The position numbers and the translations under genes were made by a program. Shown here piece after piece: positions 23,740 through 31,211 of a DNA stretch of 32,489 nucleotides (positions are counted from its first letter, which is position 1; every line of letters begins with the position of its first letter). Origin of the DNA: Bacteroidota bacterium. Its GTDB lineage: Bacteria; Bacteroidota; Ignavibacteria; Ignavibacteriales; Ignavibacteriaceae. The notes below the pieces were generated by a model. It saw only the letters and a program-made list of their open reading frames with translations. It did not search any database and was not told where the DNA came from. The stretch lies in assembly GCA_021824565.1 (NCBI GenBank), contig JAKAKL010000130.1:1-32489 (forward strand), written 5' to 3'.

Positions 23740-24310
23740 ATCTAACCTCCCGATTTATCTTGCATCAAAATCACCACGACGGAAAAAATTATTGGAACAG
23801 CTGAACTTAAAGTTTAAAATAATTAATGCTGAGATCGATGAAAAAGTTTTTCCCGGAGAAAGCCCGATTAAAGCTGTTAAACGTCTAGCCGCAGCAAAAT
23901 TAAATAAAGCAATGCTTCATATTAAAAATGGAATAATCATTACTGCAGATACCATAGTTGTAATTGATAAAAAAATAATCGGCAAACCTGAAAACAAAAA
24001 AGATGCAGTAAAAATTCTTAAAAGTTTAAGCGGACAAACGCACGCAGTTTATACCGGGTTTTCTGTTTACAACTCTTCAACAAAAAAAATAATTACAGAT
24101 TGTGAGCTAACAAAAGTAACTTTTCGTAATTTAACTAACGATGAGATTAAAAATTATGTTTTAACAGGCAGCCCGATGGATAAAGCCGGCGCTTATGGAA
24201 TTCAGGATGATTTCGGAGCGGTCTTTGTAAAAAAAATTAATGGCGACTATTACAATGTCGTCGGCTTGCCTCTCACAAAAGTTTATGAAGCTTTATTAAG
24301 GGTGCTGTAA
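23732..24310 (+). CDS. maf: Maf/YhdE-type nucleoside triphosphate pyrophosphatase
   Basis: This 192-aa protein has the usual Maf length and motifs: LASKSPRRKKLL (10-21), ITADTIVV (70-77), IIGKPENKKDA, LSGQTHAVYTGF, GSPMDKAGAYGIQDDFGAVF and GDYYNVVGLPL. The GSPMDKAGAYGIQ and YYNVVGLPL blocks fit the YhdE branch, which hydrolyses dTTP, UTP and modified nucleotides to monophosphates in the cytoplasm. The ATG at 23732 is chosen because the protein then begins right before the first conserved strand and GGAAAA precedes it; earlier in-frame codons lie inside the SpoIID gene. It overlaps SpoIID by 8 nt, and the following gene begins at the very next base after its stop. Confidence 0.93.
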   Translation: MIKSNLPIYLASKSPRRKKLLEQLNLKFKIINAEIDEKVFPGESPIKAVKRLAAAKLNKAMLHIKNGIIITADTIVVIDKKIIGKPENKKDAVKILKSLSGQTHAVYTGFSVYNSSTKKIITDCELTKVTFRNLTNDEIKNYVLTGSPMDKAGAYGIQDDFGAVFVKKINGDYYNVVGLPLTKVYEALLRVL

Positions 24311-25264
24311 TTGATTAAGAAGTTAAAAAAGAAAATTTTATTCTCACTAGCCGCAGCAGGGATTCTGTACCTCGGCTTCTCGTTTTACGCAAACTTTAAC
24401 AGCCTGCTGATTACATTCCAATCTTTTAATTGGTACTTAATTCCACTTTTACTGCTGCTGGCTTTTCTTAATTACTTCGTAAGATTTTTAAAATGGGATT
24501 ACTATCTTCATTTGCTAAACATTAATTTGAAAAGGATTGACTCATTCTCAATCTTCATGTCGAATTTAATAATGAGCGTTACACCGGGTAAAATGGGCGA
24601 GCTGCTCAAATCCTATTTAGTAAAAGAAATTTCCGGGACGCCGATCAGCAAAACATTTCCGATAATCTTTATCGAACGAATTACGGATTTTATTTCTCTC
24701 GTCCTAATAACATTAGTCGGCGCTTATCTATTTAATTTTGGGAGGGAAATAATACTTGGAGTTGGATTATTTTTCATAATTATTTCTATTGTCCTAAGCA
24801 GCAGAAAATTAGCGCTGCCGGTGATAAATATTCTTGAAAAAATTAATTTTTTTCGCAAGCACCTTCAAAGTATTCACAATGCTTATGAAACATCGTATAT
24901 GTTATTACAGCCGCTTCCTTTATTTTATATGACAATTCTCGGAATTGTTTCATGGTCGTTCGAGTGTTTTGCTTATTACCTAATCCTTATTAATTTTAAT
25001 ATGAAAATTAGTTTTGTGTGGGCGGCATTCAGCTATGGATTTGCAACCATTGTCGGTGCGCTTTCAATGCTTCCGGGCGGGCTCGGAATTACCGAAGGTT
25101 CGCTAACATTTCTGCTCGTTCAGAATAACTTTTCAAAAGATTTAGCTGTGGCGTCAACTTTTTTGATTAGAGCCGTTACGCTTTGGTTTGCAGTACTAGT
25201 TGGAATTGTAAGCGTAACGTTTTATCAAAATAGATACGGGAAAATAACAGTAGAAGCAATTTAG
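24311..25264 (+). CDS. YbhN/UPF0104-type membrane protein (lysylphosphatidylglycerol synthase TM region-like)
   Basis: This 317-aa protein has about eight hydrophobic segments. The family core is present: MSVTPGKMGELLKSYLVKE, FIERITDFISLVLI, and a late GALSMLPGGLGITEGSLTFL loop. The family includes the flippase domain of MprF and many stand-alone proteins proposed to move lipids. The start is TTG directly after the Maf TAA, with AAGGGTG at good spacing; the next in-frame ATG would cut away several helices. It belongs to the spoIID-maf unit. Substrate unknown. Confidence 0.88.
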   Translation: MIKKLKKKILFSLAAAGILYLGFSFYANFNSLLITFQSFNWYLIPLLLLLAFLNYFVRFLKWDYYLHLLNINLKRIDSFSIFMSNLIMSVTPGKMGELLKSYLVKEISGTPISKTFPIIFIERITDFISLVLITLVGAYLFNFGREIILGVGLFFIIISIVLSSRKLALPVINILEKINFFRKHLQSIHNAYETSYMLLQPLPLFYMTILGIVSWSFECFAYYLILINFNMKISFVWAAFSYGFATIVGALSMLPGGLGITEGSLTFLLVQNNFSKDLAVASTFLIRAVTLWFAVLVGIVSVTFYQNRYGKITVEAI

Positions 25265-25382
25265 ATCAAAAATTCTAAAAAATAACTAAATTATATGAAG
25301 TGTAAAGCCGCTCTTCCTTGATTTTCAAGAGTGCGGTTGTTATATTCATCAACAAAAATTTAACATAGAAAAGGAGATCTTT

Positions 25383-25799
25383 ATGTCTAAGGATAATGGT
25401 TCCGGCAAAGGTTTCTTAATTGGATTTTTAGCCGGAGGAGCGATAGGCGCTATTCTCGCTTTACTGTATGCTCCTAAAAGCGGAAAAGAATTGCGCAGCG
25501 ATATTAAATTAAAGACCGACGGAATACTTGACGATGCTGATAAGTATCTTGCCGATGCAAGAGACAAGGCTAAAGACTTGATAAACGAAGGCAAGAAAAA
25601 ATCGGAAAAACTAATTTCTGATGCAAAGGTAAAATCTGAAGAATTGCTTAAAGATGCTGAAAAAGTTTTTGGCGATGCTAAGGCGAAAGCAAACACCGTA
25701 ATTTCAACCGGCAAAGAAACGATTACAGCCGAAACTGAACGGTTGAAGACCGCATTGAAAGCCGGCGTTGATGCATACAAGAGCACTAAAGAATCTTAA
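25383..25799 (+). CDS. YtxH-like envelope/stress protein
   Basis: This 138-aa protein has the YtxH signature: a glycine-rich hydrophobic N terminus (GKGFLIGFLAGGAIGAILAL) followed by LYAPKSGKELRSDI, then a long Lys/Asp/Ala-rich amphipathic helix (about 50-135) of LEA-like character. Such proteins are anchored by the N-terminal segment and often pair with DUF948 proteins, as here. AAGGAG lies about 8 nt before the ATG. The 118-nt gap in front contains an imperfect hairpin (25307-25336) without a T-run. The exact role is unknown; stress association is by family. Confidence 0.88.
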   Translation: MSKDNGSGKGFLIGFLAGGAIGAILALLYAPKSGKELRSDIKLKTDGILDDADKYLADARDKAKDLINEGKKKSEKLISDAKVKSEELLKDAEKVFGDAKAKANTVISTGKETITAETERLKTALKAGVDAYKSTKES

Positions 25800-25817
25800 C
25801 GTAATTTTGAAAATATT

Positions 25818-26204
25818 ATGGAAATAGTCTCAGTATTTAATGTACTATTGCTGCTCTCTGCGAGTGCACTATGTATTGCTTTAATTATTTATTTAAATCG
25901 AGTTACAAAGTCTGTTAAAGGAATTGAAGATAGTCTAAAAGATATTTCATCCCAGATAAAACCTTTAATTTCATCCACTACTGTTTTAAGCGAAAAGTTA
26001 AATTACATTTCGGAAGAAATAAAGGAACAAGTTTATATAGGAAAAAATATTGTTACGGAAGTTAAAGATCGTGTAGATACAATTTTAGATCTCGAAGAGA
26101 AAATAAGAGGAGGATTTGAATCCTCGATTTTTGATTTGATAAAAAATATATCGGCAATCTCTAACGGTGTTAACGCTTTTTGGAGCGCCTTCAAAAAAAA
26201 ATAA
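25818..26204 (+). CDS. DUF948/YtxG-like membrane protein
   Basis: This 128-aa protein has a single N-terminal membrane helix (about 5-27) and a long coiled-coil-prone region (30-105) rich in ILKSV heptads, the DUF948 pattern. It follows the YtxH-like gene by 18 nt and the pair is probably cotranscribed. The role is unknown beyond envelope association. Confidence 0.8.
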   Translation: MEIVSVFNVLLLLSASALCIALIIYLNRVTKSVKGIEDSLKDISSQIKPLISSTTVLSEKLNYISEEIKEQVYIGKNIVTEVKDRVDTILDLEEKIRGGFESSIFDLIKNISAISNGVNAFWSAFKKK

Positions 26205-26235
26205 AATCATTAATTTTTGTCTCACCTTTGAATCT

Positions 26236-26242
26236 AAGGAGG
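26236..26242 (+). promoter_or_regulatory. Strong Shine-Dalgarno sequence fixing a TTG start
   Basis: AAGGAGG ends 7 nt before TTG 26250-26252. This near-perfect anti-16S match supports the rare start codon for the EF-G-like gene. Confidence 0.85.
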
Positions 26243-26249
26243 AAATCCC

Positions 26250-28343
26250 TTGAAAGAATACGGTGCTGAATCGATCAAGAACATTGCTTTGATCGGACAC
26301 GGAGGAAGTGGTAAAACTACTTTATCCGAAATTTTGCTCTACACTGCCGGCGCTATCAACAGAATCGGCACAGTTGCTGAAGGAAATACAACTTCAGACT
26401 ACAACCCAAATGAAATAGAAAAACAAATCTCAATCTCAACTTCACTGCTGCACTTCGAATGGAACAATTCAAAAATAAATTTACTAGATACTCCCGGTTA
26501 TGCTGATTTTCTCGGGGACGTTAAAACGGCGATGCGTGTTTGCGATACTGCCGTTATGCTTCTGAAATCTGCCGAAGGTGTTGAAGTCGGTTCTGAAACT
26601 ACAGGCAGATTTGTAGATGAATTCGGCTTACCATCAGCCATAATCATTAATAAAATCGATAACGAACATTCCGCATTTGCAAGAACTGAATTGCAGGCTA
26701 AAGACAGATTATCATCCGGCGCTATCGTGGTAACCTTTCCGGTAAACGAAGGCTTGAACTTCGACACCGTAGTTGACGTAATAACAATGAAAGCTTATCA
26801 ATACAGCCCAGCCGGCAGTCGGAAAGTTATCGAAAAGGAAATTCCGGCTGAACTAATTTCAACCGCCGAAAAATACCGGACTGAATTAGTCGAAAAAGTT
26901 GCTGAAACTACCGAAGAACTGATGAACAAATATTTTGATGAAGGAAATCTTTCTCAGGAAGAATTAGATAAAGGTATTACGCTTGCATTAATAAAAAGAA
27001 ATCTTTCGCCGGTCTTCGCGGTTTCCGCACAGAAGGGCGTTGGCATTAATAATTTTATGGATTTTGCTGCGAAATATTTTCCTACGCCTGCAGATAGAAA
27101 CGGTGAAGAAGTTGTACTAAAAGACAGCACCAATAAAATTTTGCTTAAGCCCGAAGCTAAAGGAGAAGCGGCTCTTTTTATATTTAAAACAATTTCTGAG
27201 CAGCACGTCGGCGAGCTATCATTGTTTAAAGTTTATTCTGGATCGGTTGCTGCTGGAATGGATATGGTAAATCAAACCAACAACAAATCCGAAAGACTGA
27301 GCCAGCTTTCTATTTTGAACGGTCATAACAGAACGGATGTATCCAAATTATTTGCCGGAGATTTGGGAGCTGTTGTTAAATTAAAAGATACTCACACAAA
27401 CAACACTCTAACTTCAAAAAATCTTTCCGTAGTAATTAAGCCGATAGAATTTCCCGAAGCTGTAATGCGCAGCGCTATCATGGCTAAAGCTAAAGGCGAT
27501 GAAGATAAAATTGCGTCCGGGCTGCATACCTTGCACGAAGAAGATCCTTCGTTCAGCGTAAAGTTTGATCCGGAAATCTCACAAACAATTATTTCGGGAC
27601 AGGGTGAGCTTCAATTGAATCTCGCTGTAAAGCGCTTGAAAGAAAGATACGATGTTGAAGTTGATCTTGTAGAACCGCGCATTCCTTACCGCGAAACTAT
27701 CAAAGGCAAAGTTGAAGATGCTGAATACAAGCATAAAAAACAATCTGGCGGTAGAGGGCAGTACGGTCATGTGCATTTTAAAATGGAACCGTTACCGAGA
27801 GGAAAGGGTTTTGAGTTTGTAAATGCAATAGTTGGAGGTGTGGTCCCTGGAAGATTTATACCTGCTGTTGAAAAAGGAATTGTCGAGACAATGCAGAAGG
27901 GAGTTCTATCAGGCAATCAAGTAGTTGATGTTCAGGTTACCTTATTTGACGGAACTTATCACGACGTTGACTCGGATGAAATGTCGTTTAAACTTGCTGC
28001 TTCTCAATGTTTCAAAAAAGGTTTTCTAGAAGCTAAGCCTTGTCTTCTTGAGCCGATATACATTATTGAAGTAACTGTGCCTGAAGAATATATGGGTGAT
28101 GTTATGGGTGACATTTCAAGCCGGAGAGGAAAAATTTTTGGAATGGATTCTGACGGTCATTTCCAAAAGATAAAAGCTTATGTTCCGCTTGCGGAGCTTC
28201 ATAAATACGCTTCAAATCTCCGCAGCCTTACGCAAGGCAGAGGCGGACATCGTATTCAGTTTGCGTATTACGAAGAAGTTCCCAAAGAAATTGAAGTGAA
28301 AATTGTAGATGAATATAAAAAGTCCAGAGAAGAAGGACATTAA
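26250..28343 (+). CDS. EF-G-2-type translational GTPase
   Basis: This 697-aa protein has the full EF-G domain order and length. GTPase motifs are G1 GHGGSGKTTL (16-25), G3 DTPGYADF (80-87) and G4 NKID (134-137), then G5 SAQKG; domain IV has SGGRGQYGHVHFKMEPL and domain V RRGKIFGM. The G1 motif differs from the AHIDAGKTT of canonical EF-G and the switch I motif reads EKQISIST instead of RGITI, matching the EF-G-2 paralogue group known from Thermus. There is no rpsL, rpsG or tuf nearby, so this is not the str-operon fusA. EF-G-2 can support translocation weakly; its physiological role is uncertain. The start is TTG with a strong ribosome site. A perfect terminator follows. Confidence 0.92.
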   Translation: MKEYGAESIKNIALIGHGGSGKTTLSEILLYTAGAINRIGTVAEGNTTSDYNPNEIEKQISISTSLLHFEWNNSKINLLDTPGYADFLGDVKTAMRVCDTAVMLLKSAEGVEVGSETTGRFVDEFGLPSAIIINKIDNEHSAFARTELQAKDRLSSGAIVVTFPVNEGLNFDTVVDVITMKAYQYSPAGSRKVIEKEIPAELISTAEKYRTELVEKVAETTEELMNKYFDEGNLSQEELDKGITLALIKRNLSPVFAVSAQKGVGINNFMDFAAKYFPTPADRNGEEVVLKDSTNKILLKPEAKGEAALFIFKTISEQHVGELSLFKVYSGSVAAGMDMVNQTNNKSERLSQLSILNGHNRTDVSKLFAGDLGAVVKLKDTHTNNTLTSKNLSVVIKPIEFPEAVMRSAIMAKAKGDEDKIASGLHTLHEEDPSFSVKFDPEISQTIISGQGELQLNLAVKRLKERYDVEVDLVEPRIPYRETIKGKVEDAEYKHKKQSGGRGQYGHVHFKMEPLPRGKGFEFVNAIVGGVVPGRFIPAVEKGIVETMQKGVLSGNQVVDVQVTLFDGTYHDVDSDEMSFKLAASQCFKKGFLEAKPCLLEPIYIIEVTVPEEYMGDVMGDISSRRGKIFGMDSDGHFQKIKAYVPLAELHKYASNLRSLTQGRGGHRIQFAYYEEVPKEIEVKIVDEYKKSREEGH

Positions 28344-28348
28344 CAACG

Positions 28349-28375
28349 AGAGCGGCGGAAAGCCGCTCTTTTTTT
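28349..28375 (+). terminator. Intrinsic terminator after the EF-G-2 gene
   Basis: AGAGCGGC (28349-28356), loop GGAAA, and GCCGCTCT (28362-28369) pair perfectly and run into seven or more T. It begins 6 nt after the stop. Confidence 0.93.
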
Positions 28376-28385
28376 ATGAGTAAAA

Positions 28386-28886
28386 ATGGAAAAACTTTGG
28401 TCTCCGTGGCGTTCACAATATATTGACTCGATAAAAGAGAAGCATTCAAGCAAAGGCTGCTTTCTTTGCGAAGCTTTAAGTCATGATGTAAATGAACTGA
28501 ATAATTTTCTAATTCACAAAGGAAGATTGACATTTACTATAATGAATCTTTATCCTTATAATAACGGTCATTTGATGGTGGTACCTAACAGGCATTTAAA
28601 TGATCTATCGCTTTTAACTACTGAAGAGAATAATGAGATTATGCTGAATCTTCAGAAAGCTCAGAGGGCTTTAAGCGAGGTTATGAACCCGGAAGGATTT
28701 AATATCGGCGCTAACATAGGGAAAGTAAGCGGTGCGGGAGTTGAAGAACATATTCATTTTCATATTGTGCCAAGATGGAACGGCGACACTAACTTTATGC
28801 CTGTTCTTGGAGAAGTAAAAATAATATCGCAGGATCTTATTCACACAAAGGAAAAACTTTTAAGTGCCTACTCAAAATTGGAATAG
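28386..28886 (+). CDS. HIT-family nucleotide hydrolase/phosphorylase (Ap4A phosphorylase-like)
   Basis: This 166-aa protein has the HIT triad EHIHFHIVPRW (121-131), with H122, H124 and H126 and the nucleophilic His in the last position, followed by NGDTNFMPV. The N-terminal LWSPWRSQYI motif and CFLC (25-28, a possible metal site) are typical of the bacterial and archaeal branch that includes mycobacterial Ap4A phosphorylase. It would degrade diadenosine polyphosphates or related nucleotides in the cytoplasm. It starts only 11 nt after the T-run of the EF-G terminator, so its expression must come from read-through or a promoter overlapping that terminator. The next gene starts 5 nt after its stop. 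Confidence 0.92.
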   Translation: MEKLWSPWRSQYIDSIKEKHSSKGCFLCEALSHDVNELNNFLIHKGRLTFTIMNLYPYNNGHLMVVPNRHLNDLSLLTTEENNEIMLNLQKAQRALSEVMNPEGFNIGANIGKVSGAGVEEHIHFHIVPRWNGDTNFMPVLGEVKIISQDLIHTKEKLLSAYSKLE

Positions 28887-28891
28887 AGAAA

Positions 28892-29398
28892 ATGAAAATT
28901 AATTCAGCAATTATATTTCTTCTTCTAAATTTTGCATTTTTAATTTCAGGATGCGGCAAAAGCGATTCTTCTAAAAGATTAATTCTTAAAGACGGTTTAT
29001 TTTATAAAGAAGGAAGCAGCGTACCGTTTTCGGGAGTAGACACCGTAAGAGGTTTAAGCAGAATAATGGTCTATACTTTAAATAAAGGAATGCGTACCGG
29101 GAGTTTTAAAATATTATATGAAGGTGGGCAGCCTCAAATAGTAGGGCAGCTTGTTAACAGCATAAATCAAGGCTTGTGGCAATATTACTATCCACAAAAT
29201 AAAATTGAAAGCGAAGGGTATTTCGTGGATAATTTAGCTGAAGGCACCTGGCGCTGGTATTATCAAGACGGTAAAATAAGCGAGCAGGGAAACTTTGTAC
29301 ACGGGAGCAAAGAAGGCTATTGGCAGCAGTATGATTCTACCGGTAAAGTTTCTAAGATTAAATTTTTCGTGCACGGAGTAGAAAAAAATAAGAAGTAA
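28892..29398 (+). CDS. MORN-variant repeat lipoprotein
   Basis: This 168-aa lipoprotein has a signal peptide ending in the lipobox ISGC (C21). From about residue 67 it carries MORN-variant motifs: GMRTGSFKILYEGGQPQ, GLWQYYYPQNKIESEGYF, GTWRWYYQDGKISEQGNF and GYWQQYDSTGKVSK, each with the G-x-W/F-x-x-Y core. These beta-hairpin repeats act as a binding or display scaffold on the outer membrane. It follows the HIT gene by 5 nt and precedes another repeat lipoprotein by 19 nt. Ligand unknown. Confidence 0.85.
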   Translation: MKINSAIIFLLLNFAFLISGCGKSDSSKRLILKDGLFYKEGSSVPFSGVDTVRGLSRIMVYTLNKGMRTGSFKILYEGGQPQIVGQLVNSINQGLWQYYYPQNKIESEGYFVDNLAEGTWRWYYQDGKISEQGNFVHGSKEGYWQQYDSTGKVSKIKFFVHGVEKNKK

Positions 29399-29417
29399 TT
29401 TATAAGCCGGCAAAGAA

Positions 29418-30173
29418 ATGAAAATGTGTGTTCAAGATATTAAAATTTTAATTATCGGCGTTGTTATTATTATAGTTAGCGGATGTTCTTCAATTAAAAG
29501 AATTTCAGGTGAAGAAAAAACTGTTGTAAAAAAGGAAGCGGTTAAGTCAAAGAACGTTGTTAAAAACAACGACCTGGTTGAAAGAAACTATATAAAATCT
29601 TCGAGAATTAAATCCATAGACAGAATAAGATTTATTTATATCTCAAGAGATCAGTTAAGCAGCGGGCAAAGATATTCTGAACAGAAATATGACAGCAGCG
29701 GGTATTTAACTGAGATGGATTTTTATGATAAAAGCGGCAAAGAGGATACTAAATATACTTACGAATACAATGGCTCCGGTCAACGCATTACAACTATTAG
29801 ATACAACGCCGAAGGTCAAGAAGATAAGAAATATACTTACGATTATAATAAATACGGCAACAAAATAAAGTCGGTCAGGTACGGCGTAGACGGCGAATTG
29901 GAGAAGTATTATTTATATAAATATGATTCGTCGGAAAATCTAATTGACGATTTATGGTACGATAAAAGCGGCAAGCTGGAATATAAAATTGTGAATTATT
30001 ATAATGGTGATGGGAAAAAAATCTCTTCGAAAAGCTATGATGGAAATAATAATCTTGATGAGGAAATTAAATATCAATATGATGACAAGAATAATTTAGT
30101 CGGCGAAGAAAGATACGATTCAAGCGGCGCTAAGACGGAAATCATTCAGTACGTTTATAAATATTATAACTAA
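29418..30173 (+). CDS. Lipoprotein with six exact-period 26-residue YD-like repeats
   Basis: This 251-aa protein has a signal peptide and lipobox VSGC (C23), a Lys/Val-rich linker (31-68), then six repeats of exactly 26 residues starting at 91, 117, 143, 169, 195 and 221. Each opens with a Tyr followed by a turn (YDSSG, YNGSG, YNKYG and so on) and has a second RY-DxxG turn halfway. The pattern is like RHS/YD repeats, which form beta-strand spirals, but shorter and without a toxin or core domain. A partial seventh unit may precede (70-90). It is the last gene of the HIT-lipoprotein unit. Function unknown; it is probably surface exposed. Confidence 0.85.
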   Translation: MKMCVQDIKILIIGVVIIIVSGCSSIKRISGEEKTVVKKEAVKSKNVVKNNDLVERNYIKSSRIKSIDRIRFIYISRDQLSSGQRYSEQKYDSSGYLTEMDFYDKSGKEDTKYTYEYNGSGQRITTIRYNAEGQEDKKYTYDYNKYGNKIKSVRYGVDGELEKYYLYKYDSSENLIDDLWYDKSGKLEYKIVNYYNGDGKKISSKSYDGNNNLDEEIKYQYDDKNNLVGEERYDSSGAKTEIIQYVYKYYN

Positions 30174-30242
30174 ACTGACATTAATGTAATATAGTTTTGC
30201 AAAAGGGAAGCGGAAGTATTATTTTTGGGCACAAAAATTTTA

Positions 30243-30316
30243 GGGCTCGTAGCTCAGTTGGTTAGAGCAGCTGACTCATAATCAGCGGGTCGGAGGTTCA
30301 AGTCCTTCCGGGCCCA
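30243..30316 (+). tRNA. tRNA with CAT anticodon (elongator Met, or Ile2)
   Basis: The 74-nt cloverleaf has acceptor GGGCTCG/CGGGCCC (one G-T), D stem GCTC/GAGC, anticodon stem GCTGA/TCAGC with loop CTCATAA, T stem GGAGG/CCTTC, discriminator A, no encoded CCA. The G1-C72 pair and a stem without three G-C pairs rule out the initiator. Elongator Met and lysidine-modified Ile2 share this anticodon and cannot be separated by eye; the arms look more like elongator Met. TATTAT at 30217-30222 may be its -10 box. It marks the boundary to an accessory-looking region. Confidence 0.93.
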
Positions 30317-30320
30317 CTTC

Positions 30321-30355
30321 AAAAGCTCGATTTTGAATAAAAATCGGGCTTTTTT
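30321..30355 (+). terminator. Intrinsic terminator behind the CAT tRNA
   Basis: AGCTCGATTTT (30324-30334) pairs with AAAATCGGGCT (30340-30350) with one G-T, loop GAATA, then TTTTTT. Flanking A and T runs extend the stem. Confidence 0.88.
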
Positions 30356-30567
30356 GTTTTATAGCCTTCCAAGAATCCCGATGATCTTTTGCTTTAAAGT
30401 AGGGACTGGGTAGGGACTTTTTCAGATAATCCGTTTTCCTACCGAACAATAATAACATGAATTCAACATTAAGAAAGTTGCGGGATGCTTTACCACTAAA
30501 ACTTAAAGATGGATTCATTAAAAATTTTGTTGTTGTTGTTAGGCTTTGAACTTTTTTCATACTCAAG

Positions 30568-30747
30568 TTAAGAATTTACTTTCTGATCTTCAATGATTTC
30601 AAGAACAATTTTATTTGGGCTGTAGATTACCTTAAACACCTTGCCAATGTCAAAGCCGGATTTTACAAGCTTGTAATTCTTGATTTTAATTTGCGGGACT
30701 TTTGAATAATCCCGCTTAGTTTGATGGCTGCTTTCATATACCTTCAT
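30568..30747 (-). CDS. SymE-like small protein (swapped-hairpin fold), 59 aa
   Basis: Reading the minus strand from the ATG at 30747-30745 gives 59 residues ending in TAA. Residues 17-52 (VPQIKIKNYKLVKSGFDIGK, then VFKVIYSPNKIVLEII) follow the SymE-toxin pattern: a P-x-I start, an L three residues before GF, the GFxxG turn, then V and a closing hydrophobic strand. The usual Trp before that Leu is replaced. SymE proteins have an AbrB-like fold; in E. coli SymE is an SOS-induced toxin held down by an antisense RNA. The start codon overlaps the stop of the upstream CxxC gene as ATGA, so the two are coupled. It is too short for common gene-length cut-offs. The gap from the tRNA terminator to this gene (30356-30567) shows nothing recognisable. 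Toxicity is not implied by sequence alone. Confidence 0.7.
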   Translation of the reverse strand: MKVYESSHQTKRDYSKVPQIKIKNYKLVKSGFDIGKVFKVIYSPNKIVLEIIEDQKVNS

Positions 30748-30941
30748 TTTATACCGTCCGGGTCTGATTCTTCAAACTTCTTTCCGCATATTCTGCACTG
30801 CTTTGTTTGAGCAATAACGATATTATGAAATGAATTTACAGAATGAGTTTGAGAAATTATTTTAAGATTCTTTTCGCAGTCGTGCGGAGGAATCCATTTA
30901 GATTCTTCGCACTGATCGAATAAGGTTTTTATTTTTTCCAT
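30744..30941 (-). CDS. Small CxxC protein upstream of the SymE-like gene, 65 aa
   Basis: This 65-aa protein has CRICGKKF near its C terminus (C49, C52) plus single cysteines at 11 and 22, suggesting a small zinc-binding or redox knuckle. The middle (EKNLKIISQTHSVNSFHNIV) is hydrophilic with beta character. GGAG lies 7 nt before the ATG, and the stop TGA overlaps the start of the SymE-like gene, which is good evidence that both are real and cotranslated. Function is unknown; as the first gene of a SymE-like pair it could be a regulator or an antitoxin, but nothing in the sequence proves this. Confidence 0.65.
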   Translation of the reverse strand: MEKIKTLFDQCEESKWIPPHDCEKNLKIISQTHSVNSFHNIVIAQTKQCRICGKKFEESDPDGIK

Positions 30942-30960
30942 AGTATTACTCCAAATTATA

Positions 30961-30979
30961 AGGGCAGAGAAGCTGCCCT
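30961..30979. other. Perfect 7-bp hairpin between two small minus-strand genes
   Basis: AGGGCAG, loop AGAAG, CTGCCCT. On the minus strand it lies just after the 55-aa reading frame and just before TATAAT (30960-30955) and the 65-aa gene. It has no long T-run, so it is either a weak terminator or a regulator-binding site at the promoter of the SymE-like pair. Confidence 0.4.
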
Positions 30980-30984
30980 ATGAA

Positions 30985-31152
30985 TTATATTAAGTTTGAA
31001 AAGTTAAACTGCCTAAGCAGAAAGTTTACATCCGACCAGTGTTTTTGAATACCGGCTAAATGTTGCAAGACTGCCTGAGCTAAAAGGAAGTAACCTTTTT
31101 TAACAAGCAGCCTATGTATAAGCATCAGAGCCATTTTTTGTTTAATTACCAT
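30985..31152 (-). CDS. Possible small hypothetical protein, 55 aa
   Basis: A 55-codon reading frame starts at ATG 31152 with GAGG 5 nt upstream and ends 5 nt before the hairpin at 30961-30979. The product is basic and hydrophobic with helical character (KQKMALMLIHRLLVKKGYFL, LLAQAVLQHLAGIQKHWSDV) and would fit a short amphipathic helix-turn-helix or membrane-active peptide. The frame is open further upstream to 31356, but that part runs through an inverted repeat and looks non-coding. No family recognised. Confidence 0.4.
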   Translation of the reverse strand: MVIKQKMALMLIHRLLVKKGYFLLAQAVLQHLAGIQKHWSDVNFLLRQFNFSNLI

Positions 31153-31211
31153 GTGAACCTCGATTTTTAGTTGTTTATAGTTTGGGCGATTTGCCCGCAA
31201 TAAAAAAAACA

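Noticed and set aside
30282-30566. Minus-strand reading frame of 94 codons ending in a VGPEGLEPPTR-like tail
   Set aside because: Its last part is the antisense of the CAT tRNA and its terminator; such tails are a well-known artefact of reading through tRNA genes. No ribosome site.
30360-30567. Possible integrase remnant behind the tRNA
   Set aside because: Short fragments in several minus-strand frames look protein-like for a few residues but no conserved recombinase residues or continuous frame can be shown.
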